This document shows positions 1 to 13,600 of a DNA stretch of 64,000 bases, one piece after another. This DNA is from Plectrocnemia conspersa (taxonomy: Eukaryota; Arthropoda; Insecta; Trichoptera; Polycentropodidae), in NCBI GenBank assembly GCA_009617715.1, contig VTFK01000159.1, forward strand, positions 372,001-436,000, written 5' to 3'. Below the pieces are notes generated by a model. The model searched no databases and was not told where the DNA came from. It saw nothing but the letters and a program-made list of their open reading frames with translations. Position 1 is the stretch's first letter, and each line of letters starts with the position of its first letter. Made by a program: the position numbers and the translations under genes.

Positions 1-3000
1 TTTCTTTATGTTGAAATGTTGTTTTTATAAGGTATAGAAAAACAAAATTGGATTTACGAAATGATAAGATTAAAAAAAAACATTAAAATAACCAATCATT
101 GCGTTTTATTATCCTTTATTTTTCATTAATTTTTAGTCTTCAATATTATATTTCTATCACAAAAAAATAATCACAAGCCTACATAAGTAATAAATTATCT
201 AGAAACATATACGCTTAATTAATAAACAATTTTCATTAAATGATGAACGATACAATTCTACTCAATTAATACTTTATAATTTTATTTAATAAAAAAATAA
301 ATACATACACATGCGTGGATGTTAAATAAATACATTATACACACATTTGATAGTCTTTCCAAATTTGTTGGAATCATTGAGTTGGCATATTTACAATAAT
401 TGAGAAGATCTAATCGCCGAGAAAAGGAATGGATTGACAAAAACGAACAGAATTACAAATGTACAAATAACACTGATATGTGGATTTGGAAATTTTCTTA
501 AATTGGTCAAAACTTTATTATTATTTGTTTTATGCATCAAATTGAAAAATTAATCAAATCAAACGTTCCTCTCACATACTTATCCGAATAATTATGTACA
601 AATATAAATAATAACTTATTTTATAAAACATTTATGGAATTCTTCACAAACACTTTAATTGTGTCACATAAATGTAATCTAAATTCTAAGATGAACAAAA
701 TATTTACACAGATACACAATAATTTTCAAATATATTTTTTAACGTTCTTGGAATATATTTTTACATTACTAACACTAAGTTTTACAATAATATACTAAAT
801 AAACCATTAATAGCATAACTTTTTTCTCTCAACAATTTTAATAATAACTCCAAAAAAATGCTTGTGACTCACCATGTGTAAGCTTGGATAAAACATACGC
901 TATTATCACACATATTTTTTCATATAATATCAACTACATTAATTAAAATATTAATATTCAACACATATTACAATATTATATATTTTTAATATTTTTAATA
1001 CAATATCAATCTATAACTTTTAATCAAAGTTTATTACTAATCCTAATAATTGTTCATTTGAGATGCGTGGAATAATCTGTCTATGTTGCGTAGCCCTGCT
1101 ACGAACCCGATTATTATAATATTATATATATACAATATGGATATTTTATTGATAGAATACAACATTGTGTATAATTATTAAACATTATCACATGGATACA
1201 TACACTTATAAATAAGCTCAGTAATTTTGTTTCTATACATTGTTAAATTTTCAATATTCACATTAATATACAATAAATTGTTTGTCTTTATTTTAGCAAT
1301 GAATATATGCTAGTTTACATATTTTTAATCAAAGTAAAACATTGTGGAACACAGAATAATGAACACGAATCCAAATAACAGATAATAAGTTAATTAGGAA
1401 TATATTTTTTTAAAGAATTACTCCGTATAAGTTGCTTGAACAGATATACATATATGATCATATTTATTTTGGTTTTGCCATATATTTTCAAACATATATA
1501 ACTTGTTAATTCAGAACTGTATTTGTCGTATTCACACATAAATTCCATGGTGAAATAGCTATCAGGATAGAACTGAAAAAAATTCACACCAACATTAAAT
1601 AGGAGTCAACCCTTAGTAACCTATTGGGAAGTGTACAGAAATGACTGATCGCACGAACGTGTGGAAAGAGATTGATATTGATTAACTCCCATTTTAAAGA
1701 CATTCTGTTTAAATAATTTTGCTCCTTTAGATTTGAATTTGTTTCCGTATCACAACAGTTTAAAGAGGAAAAAAATATAAGTCTATAGTACGTAAAAAAT
1801 CCTTTCTGTTTTTCATTTTAAGCCAATATTTTTTATAATTAAAAAAAATGCTAAGAAGATGGTAAAATATAAATAGATTAAGATGAAGTGATTAAAATCA
1901 TCTGATGAGACAATTAAAAATACATAATTATGTGAATTAAATTTGACAAAAAACTTACTACAAAATAGCTTCAATTTACTATAGCAAAAACATGTATATA
2001 TGTGCTAAGAAAAATTAAAGTAATTTTATATCAAACATAAAGCATGTTATCAATATTTGTAGCAAAATACTTGTATACAGTGCTTTAAAAGTAAATTACC
2101 GTAAAACGCGTCTAATAAATAAGGAATAATATGACAAAATACATATACTCATTGTAATACATAGTAAAAGTAATATTTTATACATATTCAACACGATTCG
2201 TTCATATCCAATATTGAGCATATTGTAGCCACAACTTGTTATTGAACAACCAGAGTGAGCAGTATTCTTTTTCCGTTTTTAATATAAATAACACATTCAC
2301 AGACCGATTATTTTTTAATAAATTTTCACCACCTTCACCGTACCCTAATCCAATGAAAATTTATCACGTTAGCACCTTGCTATTGCAATCCATACGTATA
2401 ATTTAATATCACACACCACAACTGTACGATTTATTATTGATACAACACGTCAGAACCGATTTCTTATCTGATATGGAAAATGTAATGTATAAACCTATTA
2501 AAATCCCACCCTGTCAACGATAATTGATTTCTTCAAATGCAACATATTTTTGTAATACGTTTCTGAAAAATATGTTTGTATTTTTAATCAAAATGATATG
2601 TGTGTAGTTAATTATAATTTGTATTCAATCGAGACATTATTTTTAGATCATTCAGGATAAAATTTCACTAAAATAAAAATATTTTTTAAAGTAAATACTG
2701 AGCTATTATTAATTCATTACTATACACAATTATCTATCTTTAAAGACAATAAATAACAACTTGACTTCTGTTCTTACTGTCCATGGTTGTCGCAATATCA
2801 GTCTCAACCATCAAATAATAATAAAAAAACATGACTAACACATTCTCCATAAAATAGTATGCAATATTTATACTTGAACCTCTAATAACTTTTCAGGACT
2901 AGACAGAGATATATTCTCAACAATATATTATATTTTAACGGTCACAGCGAACATCTATGTAACTCGGTATTCTCTCAACAATATAGACATTTCAATGTTG

Positions 3001-4390
3001 GTACAAAAATATAAAAGAGTTTTAATGATTTATAAATAAAAGGTTTGTGTGTGTGTCTGCTACATTTTTATACGAATTATACAAGAAAGATTATTCATTA
3101 ATTTAGGGATTTTTTTATCAACTGCAATACTGATTAAAACTTTAAATTTTAAATATAATATTATAGTATAAGTAAACTCTTATATATCATAGAAAAAATG
3201 CTGATGGATTATTATATATAGAAAGAAATAGACTACTACACAAAAATGAATCTCTAAGATGACAAAAGAAAGATAAGTTGCTGTAATCAAATAGATGCTT
3301 TCAATAGCAAAATATATTAGGAGTTAGAGAAGTTATAATTTTAAATACTTTAGTGCAAGATATTAGACATTTAATTACTATTTCCAATATATACCTCACT
3401 GTATTACGAAAGCTACTTATAAAGGATACACATGAAGAAAATAACTGGTGAAATTATAAATCGAAGTCAATCAAAGAGATATAAATTAAATATATTAATA
3501 ATGCCTATATTTAATATATAATCTTAGATATATGTAACACCTGGTATATCTAGTATGTTCTACTTATAAATAGTAAAATGAGTTACAATAACATTCGCTG
3601 TAACTTTCAATAACAATGTACAGTAATTTCACAATTTTTAATACTACAAAGATAGAATAACCCGATATATGTATATGTAAAATACAAGATTATTTCAAAT
3701 CTATAATTAGTTTTTGACAATAAAGATTTGCTTTTTAGACGGTGATGATTTTATTTACCTACAAATAACATTATCTTATCTTTGTGGCAAAAATCATGCT
3801 GTACAGTGTGATTACATATGTACGTAAACATTATACATATAAAATTCAACCTTTGGCATAGAAAATTAATGTATAATTTGGTCGTAATCAAACATTCAAG
3901 AATTTATGATACACTGACATAATATTTAGGGATAAAATAATCTTCTCTAAGATTTTACAAAAATAAGGAATATGTATGGGAATTTTCAATAATTGATAGA
4001 TGAATTCTTTTTGATGTATCCCCAATAATTTTATTTATTAATTATTTATTCTCACATTTTAATTGACAGTGCCTAATGATATGACCATAAATAATATTTT
4101 ATTTATATTTATAGAAACTAAAATTCCAGTTAGTTAAAAAATTAAATAAACATTTTACAATATGACTTTTGGCACTCTCAAAGAAAAGTAATCAAACCCA
4201 TACCTTTCTCATGAACAATCGTTCGATTGCTAATTAATTATTAAACAAGACTTTATGAAACGATACATGTCTTTAATAAATACATAGAATCTAAAATAAA
4301 TATCTAAATCACGATTTTTCTTAAACATACGTATACGTTAACGAAATTAGTGGAAATGATAAGTTGTCTAATTTAAATAAAAAAAAGGAT
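1..4390. other. AT-rich 3' flank, no gene seen
   Basis: No exon-like open frame with splice signals, RNA gene or recognisable transposon protein on either strand. The proximal part must hold the RhoGEF 3' UTR. There is a short GT run near 3043. The longest ORF (minus, 1587-1390) is low complexity. Confidence 0.6.
4030..4103 (-). terminator. Candidate poly(A) signals of the RhoGEF gene
   Basis: Minus-strand AATAAA occurs at 4103-4098, about 290 nt after the stop, and three more times within 4050-4030. These are the first canonical signals downstream of the stop. AATAAA is common by chance in DNA this AT-rich, so the true cleavage site may lie elsewhere. Confidence 0.35.
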
Positions 4391-4674
4391 TTAGACTCTC
4401 CACAGCAACAGATGATTTGTCGAATCTTCCCTTCCGGCAATTTCGGATACGCTAGCATTTCTGAAATCTTCGTATCCGTCGCCGCCAGAAATCACTAACA
4501 ATTGTGCACTGCTGTTGGTGTCGTTTGAACTCTTCGGTTTGTTCGGCGAATGTATCGAACGGCGAATGTTTGACTGCTTCTTGTTACTTCCCACGCTCAG
4601 AGTCGCTTCGGTGGACGTAGTTGACTCAACGACTGTTAAAAATCTCACATGTCCAGTATGTCCCTGAGGAATGC
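4391..4674 (-). CDS. ARHGEF17: RhoGEF17-like exon 19 (last coding exon, stop codon)
   Basis: 284 nt, residues 1632-1725 plus TAA. It begins IPQGHTGHVRFLTVVESTTS, passes through a Ser/Asn/Lys-rich loop to LLVISGGDGYEDF, and ends REDSTNHLLLWRV. The final motif is nearly invariant in ARHGEF17 and closes the propeller. The acceptor is AAATTGCAG. Confidence 0.95.
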
Positions 4675-7600
4675 CTGCAATTTTAAAATTATATGACACA
4701 CGTTCCTAATAAAAATGCTACATAAATACAATTTTATACGTACCGCATAAAATTGGTGGTGTGGGGGGCCTCGGAGGCGACGCTGGCGCCGTTAACAAAA
4801 CGCCAGCACTAGTTCCAACCCATAAAAGCTCTTTACATGCCATTAAAGATGTCACTCTTAAGCATGCTGCTTTATGTTGTCTTATAATATCGTCACATCC
4901 TTAAAAAATAAATAAAATGTGTAAATATAGCAAATTTTGAATACAAAGAATGTCTTTTTTTGGATCATTGAATATTAAAATTAGTGATGTTAATTTAAAT
5001 ATATTATATTATACTGGTATCGTACTATTTCAATTCAACAAGGACTGCGTAAAAATAGTATAGGTGTAGATTAAGCACAAGATCTCTTTATGGGAGTCTA
5101 ACCAAGGGACAAATGCGACAGTAGTGGCAATAAAGTTTACCGAAGGCGTAAATTGTTAGTAAAATCAGTGAATAAGATGGTTTCAGAATTTTTCGTCCAG
5201 AAAATATAGCCTCGAGGAAGAACCTCAGTCTGAAAGAACCCTTAAGTTAGATGAAGATCTATTGTGGAAAACCGTTAAGCAAAATACAATATAACTGTTG
5301 AAGAATTGGCAAAGAATCTCCAATTCACCCACTGAAGTTCAATGATTGAACCATTTATCGATACCTAAAAAGCATTAGTGAGATCTCCAAATAGGTGCCA
5401 CATGAATTGAGCAAAAACACTATTTAACAAAGAATGAATTGTGTACATCCATAGATGATTAAAATAGTTTGCTTGGGAAATAATATGACATCCACCAAAT
5501 TTCCTAAACATCGATTAGATTTATTTTTATATATTGTTAATTTGGGCGAAGAGTATCATAATACAAAATTGATAAATTTTTAGGAGAAACATTTCAAAAT
5601 TTGCATAATAATAAAACATCCATATTATGACTTGGATGAATAATAAGAATAAGCGACCCTATGACTTGATGACGTATTTTAGCCAAGTGTAAAACCATTA
5701 TCAAAATATTAATAATTTCACTCACAATTATCTTCAAACGTTACAAACAGATCTGGGCTTCTCTTAGATTATAAATAATTTCTAAACATGATATATACAT
5801 ATATATACTGTTTAAAGCAGTGCTCTTCAACCTTTTTATATCCTACTATATATATTTGGTGCTACCAATTGAAGGTTTAGCTTGTAAAACAGAAGTGTTT
5901 AAAGAAATTACACGTTTGAACCACGAAATTTATGCTTACTGTGGTACAGTCCAAGTCCACATCCATTGAGCAATATCAACCACACATAATAGTCAGAGAT
6001 ATATCTAGAGAGGCCTTTAACATTAAGTGGCCTGTGCATCTCAATTTTCACTCGTATATCATCATCCTAATATCCCATTTCACTATAAACGTATCTGGTC
6101 TACCAATCAATATTACTTATTATTGTTATTTATAGACTCCACTTCTTACGACGTAAAATAAAACCATTCAATAAAGATCTATGGTCTTCAACACTTTTTC
6201 AAAACTGTATATCAAACGTTATTTAATATTTCTTCACCTTTATGTTTCCCTTCTGTTTGAGTCTTAAGCGCTGCATTGAATTATCATATATAACTTTATA
6301 AATACATAACTCAAATTTTGTAATGTAATGCTTTCTGTAGTCTGTCAAATATATGATTAGTACTAAATTCCACTGCTGGGAATGAAATCCAGTACCTTAA
6401 GATCATTAGACCAGTGCTCTATAGATTTTGATATTCATATTTACAAACCTGCAAGCATTTTAGTAACAGCTGGGGCAATGTTCAACTCTGTAAGCATCTC
6501 TTTTGTGTTTGCATGATAACATTTCAATATAGCAGTATTGTGAAGAGCTACCCAAATGCCCAATCCGGATATAGCCATGTGGCTAATGGGTTTAGATGGA
6601 TCACCACTAACTTGAAACGTTTCTTCAACCTAAAAAGTGTGTTGATATTAAATAAAATACTAGAATATTTGTATATTTAAAATAAAACAGAAATAAATCA
6701 AACCTGTACAGATGATGGATTGATTATTTTAATATGAGTGTGCTGAGCACACCATAATTTACCACCGGATAATAAGAGTTTTGTCACCGGTGAAGAAACT
6801 GAGCCAACGCTAAGATTCATATGTTCATTCCATGTTCCTGAAAATTGTTTATAATTACATTTACCTGTATGTATTTATATATATTAAAATCTCACAATAC
6901 ATAAATTGTGATTTGGAAATTGCTACAAAAATATATAATGAACTATTTTTATGTTAAATTTATTCATTTTAATTCAATTTTAAAAGAAAATTGATGAAAT
7001 CTGAATATATTTACATTTATTTTTACATCAATATTCTTATATCATCTTCACTTACCATTATCTCTGACGTATACTACAATATCACCATTTGCTAATGATA
7101 CAAATACTTTATTCTCATAATATCTATAAAATTATAGTTGTAGTAATAATGAATATGTTTTACTTAAAATAAACAAAATACATTATACATACACAATGCA
7201 ATGTACTCCCGATGCATGCTGAATCTTTACTTTATTCTTCTTGATTCTAATATTATCTGAACAGTTATACACGTGTATACATCCGTCCTCGGTACCGAGC
7301 CACATTGTGGGCTGATTACAATTGTTTGTTTCGTCGATGGATTGTTTAGGAGATGATGTGCCTAACAAGATTAAAACGACATTAGATCTACATATATAAG
7401 TTAAATAATACAAATGAAATGTATGAAATAATGCTAAATGAAACGTACTGCTTGTAATACCCATAGCAGTTTTATCAACGTTTGGGTTAGAGCTAGATTT
7501 CATCACTGGATTTATGGAAATATTAGTAGTGTTATTGGCACCTGTGAATTTAGGTATGCTTGTTTGAATTTGTGAGTTGTTTTGGTTCGGAGCACTCGTG

Positions 7601-10600
7601 TTATTATCGTTTAGGTTTTCAGCCGATGAACCTTCCTCGTCTTCATCACTCGAGGAGGAACTAAAATATTAAAAAAAATTATAATACAAATTGTATATGG
7701 ATTCTAAATGTAACATAAATATTACCTTTCTAATCTAATATTTTGACTTCCTTCATCTGTGTCTTGTATTGATATACTAATGCCGGCTTTGCTATTTGAA
7801 AAGTTTTGCCTATTTAAGCTGAAATAATAGTAAAGTTTTATTGTTATGAAACAGAAGACTTTATTTGCTTTTGGATTTAAAGAAGGAAATATATGAGAGT
7901 AAATCAATAAGAAAAGCAATTTATTTATTACTAAAAATAAAATATATAAATATTTCTCAACATGTCTATTTGATTTGCAGTTTGTACTTTAAAAAAAATT
8001 AATATTATTTATTAATAATTGAAATGTTTTCATAAAGAAGAAAAGCAAACCACTTTTCAATTTACATTATAAGGAGTGAAAGTTTGCAGTATAGATATAC
8101 AATAAAACTCCATTAAGTAGAACACGGTAATTCGATTTTAGAAAATTTCGGTCTCTTGGTTAAATTAATGTAATTGCTTCCATGAACGGTGGAGTTAGTC
8201 TGAAAGGTGTCGTTGCGAAGTGCCTTGTTGGAGAGAATATTATTGCAGTAATATTTTTTCAATATCCATTATATTATGATATAATGATTAGAAATGCTAA
8301 AAAGATACAATTTCATAAGATTTATACAATAGATTCGGCTACATTTTGTTCCCAGTAACCTATCATTGCGATATAAAACTGACCATAATAAAATTATTAT
8401 TCTCATTATTCTCAGCCAACTCTAATCACATTCAACGACTGTCTTATGACATATTTATTATTATGAAGAAGGCTATGCGAATAGGGTGTTAAGCCTGCTT
8501 AAAGCAAAAGTAATATCGTCAGGAATTATTAGGATTCTGGAAATAAACACATCCCGACTTTTAATATGTCAGTCAGGCTCATTTAATATGTGTTGAAAGT
8601 TTTTTTTGGTGGATCAAAATTCTTCAGCAGCATAATAGGGCCAACATCTATGAGGGTTGTATAGTTACCCACTTAGATTCAGGGAATTTAAGAACTCAAC
8701 TGAATAACTAGTAATCATCTATTGAATTAAGAAATCAGTTTCATTGACATTTACGTTGATTGATGTAAGTATTACTCTTTTTTAACTATTCATTGTTAGT
8801 GCTTATGTTTTAGTTAATCTAAGAATGTAACACTTGAGATGAATCTACTTTGTTCAGTGCATCCGATTGTAATCGGTAAGCCGAGTAATGAACAAGTATC
8901 ACTCACAAGTCACAATCAGTCATTTTATGTCATCAGTTCGGACTGCATCTCTTATCAAATACTAATTACCCTATATTGCCATTTGAATGGCATAAACTAA
9001 AATATATTTTTTTGCATAAAACTTTTCAGCTAAATGTAGTCATAAAGGTGGGGGTATGAGAAATTTTATTGTATGTAGCTAGTAATACATTGTTAGAATA
9101 ACCAAAATGTAGACAATTATTTAAATTAAATTTCGAAAATAAATTATCAAAGACAAACGGATATTAGGAATCTATAATATACATTGTAATTTAAATAACT
9201 ATAGTCTATTTATTTTCAGTGCGCAATAACATCATTTAACGCGTAACCAAAATGTGCTCTTAAATTTCTGCCCTGCGATTGGTCGTTCGCCGTAAGATCA
9301 ATCGATTTATTGAGAACGACTAATCACAGGGCAAAAATTTAAGAGCACATTTTGATTACGCGTTAAATGATGTTATTGCGCACAGACTCTTGAAAATAAA
9401 TAGACTATAGTATCTACATACATCTTTTGACCTATAAATTCTCAGCAAAACAGTTAAAACTTTCAAATCTTAGAGTTTCATTTAAGTGAGACAGACTAAC
9501 AAAAAGACAAGGTTTAAGAATTATAATATATATAGAAGATGGTGTATGCTAACTATAGTAAGTATTATTTAGGAAGCTTCACAAATAAATTGCCATAACT
9601 TTATGATTAACGCTCGTACATAACAAAGGTTTACTTACGTTGTAAGCGTAATCTCACTTGAAGATATTTTATTTGGTGGAGGTGGTGGAATGCATGCTAC
9701 ACATAAAATACGTGCATTACAAACTCCGTTACAAGAAGTGACCTGTGGCTCTGGTTGCAACGTTAACACACAAACTTGTCCCACATAACCATCACTATTA
9801 CATACCTGTGAATAGAATAATACATAACATATATATTTATAAGCATAGCAATTGAAAATATATAACTGCAATACTCACCCATACATCCCTAGTTAGATTC
9901 GGTCCAATTGCTAAAGTTGGTGCCGCGCATGTGAATTGTAAGCCAGCTCTAGTTTTCCTAATAGGAACCGAGCTAATAAATTCTGGAGCTGGTCTTTTAT
10001 CGTCTGATAATGCTAAAATATAATTAAATTAACTATATGTATCCAATAAGATTTATTGAAGTATTGAGTAAAAATATATACCCATTTTCTGTTTTGTTTC
10101 ATTGAATATTTCCTCCCAAGACGTGCGTTTTTCAGGTTTTGAGAATATAACAGACAGATTTTCCATTCCATTTCTGAAATGAAGTACATATTAATATCGA
10201 TATTAATTTATCAGATTAAGTATAAAACAAAAATTGAGTTTACGAGGTATTGAGTGAAAGATCCAAACAAGATAATTGTGCATCACTACTTTGACGTTCT
10301 GACAGTTGTCTTTCTAGAGAAGTGATCATTTCTCTCACTAAGTCTTCTAGAGCCGCACGTCCTCCATGCAAATTAGCAGCTAATTCAGCTATCTGTGTTA
10401 ACGTATTAACGTCCTCTGTTAAAGTTTCCATTTCACTCATGATTCGACGGAGATTTTCATCTTTGGCTGGAATATAAAATAAATAAGCTACAGTCTATCG
10501 TTAAAATTCCACTGTAGTTGATGATATTGTACCTTTTAATATTTCTAAATCATCTAAAGATATCCTCATTAGTAATTTGTACTTATTGGCTTCGAGCGTA

Positions 10601-13600
10601 CTAGCTAAACTCCCTGGACATGATCTACAAAATATAATTTATTATATCTATTGTATAGTAAAATTGTATGGTTCAGTAATAGAAAGCTTACAATGCAGAA
10701 GGTTTTCTTATTGTACCAGTCCGTCTTTTAATACTTGTAATCAGAAGGAGATCAGAAAATAGGAATAATGCTCTCTCTTTGGTAGCACCGGCTCCGGATG
10801 GCATGCTCACAGTATCGTGGCGTAGGAATGATCTTTCAGTAGAAACTAAATTAGCTAATCCCTCAACTATAGACTCTAACTCTTTCAATATTTGCTGCTG
10901 TTGTTCCAACTCCAAACTTTCCCTCTCTGTGCAGTTTATTTTAAGGAGCAGCTCATGAATTTCTTTTTGTGCTTCGATTAACATCTGATGGTCCGGATGC
11001 GATGGTTCTGAAAATGATTATGTAAAATGGTTATTATTTAATTTGAAATTATATTATTTTTTAACTATCTACCTGTGTGTTTAATCAGTCTTTGTATGAG
11101 CAACTCGTAGCGTGGAAACTTCTGAACGGGCTTTATGAGCAAGTTGTCTAACGATAATTTTCCTTTGTGCTCTCTGGCCATCGCTTCTAAAAACCTAGCG
11201 AAAGCCGGCCTGGCCGCCGATGTTGCTTTGATTGTTTCTTTTGCCTTCTTCCAGTTGTTGATGAAAGATGTATATGTTTCCATTACAGACGGCTTTGCAA
11301 ACTAATGGGAGCGAAAACAATATTTAAAAATAACAAATTGAAATAAAATATATGTATGCACATTTACTCACCACATTGATGAAAACATCTCCGACTTTTT
11401 GTTTGACGTCCCATGTTTCCAGTCTTCGCCTAAGCTCGTCGAGAAATACTTCGTGCAATGTCAAAATCGCTGGCACTTGATAAAATATTTCGTCGACTAA
11501 CGCGGCGTCTACCAGTCCCACGTTTTCTGGACTTTTGAGAGGTTGTAAATATTTCTGTGAAAAAAATGTAAACATTGCATTTAAGCTTAAACATTATATT
11601 TAGCACTATCTACCATTACATAGTTCAATATTATATTTATTCTAAATTGTTCCCAAATAATTGTTTCTAAGTCAGTATACAAATATCATCATAATACAAT
11701 TGACATATGTATATGTATATTGATAACCTTAAGTGTAAATTTATTAACGCCGTTTTTCTCTTACTATTCTGATATATACGCTATAAAAATCGTACGTCTC
11801 TAAAATAGCAACTAATCGCAAAAAGCTTCTTAATTGTACAACTCAATTGTCACTAAACGAAACAATACAAAATTACTAACAAAAAATGTTTTGCCACTTA
11901 TCAGAAAAGAAAATGTACGTTGAAAAAAGTTTTACTTAATTTTATTAAATTAAACTTTAGTTGTATTATCACGCAGTTATTGTAGTACATGTAGTTTTCA
12001 AGACCTTATTTTGGTCTAAGTTAAAGGTTAAGATTTCTCAGACGTTTTCACAATTGGGGTAATTTAAATTTATTATAACAAAACAATTTTGAACTAGACT
12101 TAGATTTCAGGAATATAATACAACCGTTCAGTTTTTATGGTATTGAATATCCAAAAAATATTCTTCATCTTAACATCAAACAAAGTAGATAATATATTGT
12201 ATATATATGTATATACATAATCATATATCGATAATCTTAATTAGGCTAACGCCACTTTTTATTGACTATTAAATAAATTGTCTTGATGTCTTTCCCAAAT
12301 ATGTGTTTTTTTATTTTGTATTTAAAAATGTAATGAAAAATCGAGAATTTAGCAGGACAATAATTTTTTACTCTATTTTTTTTAAAATAAGATTCATGTG
12401 TAAACATGCGAACTGATTTCAGCTCGATTTTTTGAAAGGGGACTCGCTTTTATATATATTTACAGTTTGTGAAAAAATTTGACGATTTTTTTATTGAATT
12501 TTTAATAAAGAATTACTGATAAAAAAAAAATTATGCAAAAATTTCTATCATAATCAATAACAAAAATGCTATATAAAACGAATTTTGGATATTTGTTTCA
12601 AAGCAAAGCAAAAATGTTGAAATTTGTTTTAGCTTGTCGAAAATGTCCAAAAATAAAATCGACTATCTAAAAATAAGACTTTATTGAACAAAACAACGAT
12701 ACATCTGAAACCAGCCTAAAATTGAATATGTATAGATAGAATAGAAATTAAATCAGCCTAAAATTATATAAATATTTACAAATAATTTAATATACACAAT
12801 ACATGTACATCAAATGAACGCCATGTATTCTACACAGCGTACTTTACCGAATAACAACCGTTTTGGTTTCCCTCAAAATCTTGCAATATTAAATTTCGCA
12901 AATGGACTCTCGTTTGTGCTTACATACATACGTACGTGCGTTATTTTAGACGACTATAAATAAGAAGCGTATTTCGGTCAAATCGTCGGTTTTCAGACTT
13001 GGAGAATACACACACATTATACAAATAGTATAATATTATATATGATTATAATATCTACTCTAACGTTAGAGGCTAAGGTCGCTTTGAACGTAATGCCGTT
13101 AAATAACCGATTCAGCGACGTGTTAAAACAGTTACAAGAACGAACAGCTTTATTTATATATCGGTTTAATTATACAAAACGACGGATTTATATTTGGTCG
13201 AAATATGCTGCGTTTGATCTGTGCTTGACTCTGTCTCTTTCGGATTTTCTATTATATATTATAGGCGCCACTGAGCTTTTGCAGCAAGGTTATGTTTTTT
13301 TCGGTTTAGCGAAGGTCGTTGAGATGATGAAGGTCAATTCCGAATATATAAAAATATTTAAAGCTTTATCTTACATTTAATACAATTATTTTTTTAAATA
13401 TATTTCATTGCAATATTATTAAGAATATGTAACTTATATCGAGTGTTCTATAATCACTTAAAACACAATTATTATTATAAACCTGAAAACAAAGATAAGT
13501 GTAAAATTACACGGTCGTGGGTATGTGTATAAACAAATTTTCTTTAAAAATCGCTTAGTGTTATGAAATACATAAGAAAATAACCGCGTCATAACACGCG

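Noticed and set aside
5818..6200. A further hAT MITE starting CAGTGCTCTTCAACC
   Set aside because: No inverted partner end and no target duplication; only a similar direct-oriented TCTTCAAC near 6190.
13042..13380. Plus-strand ORF of 112 codons in intron 3
   Set aside because: No recognisable motif and no flanking splice logic. One ORF of this length is about what is expected by chance in 64 kb of this composition.
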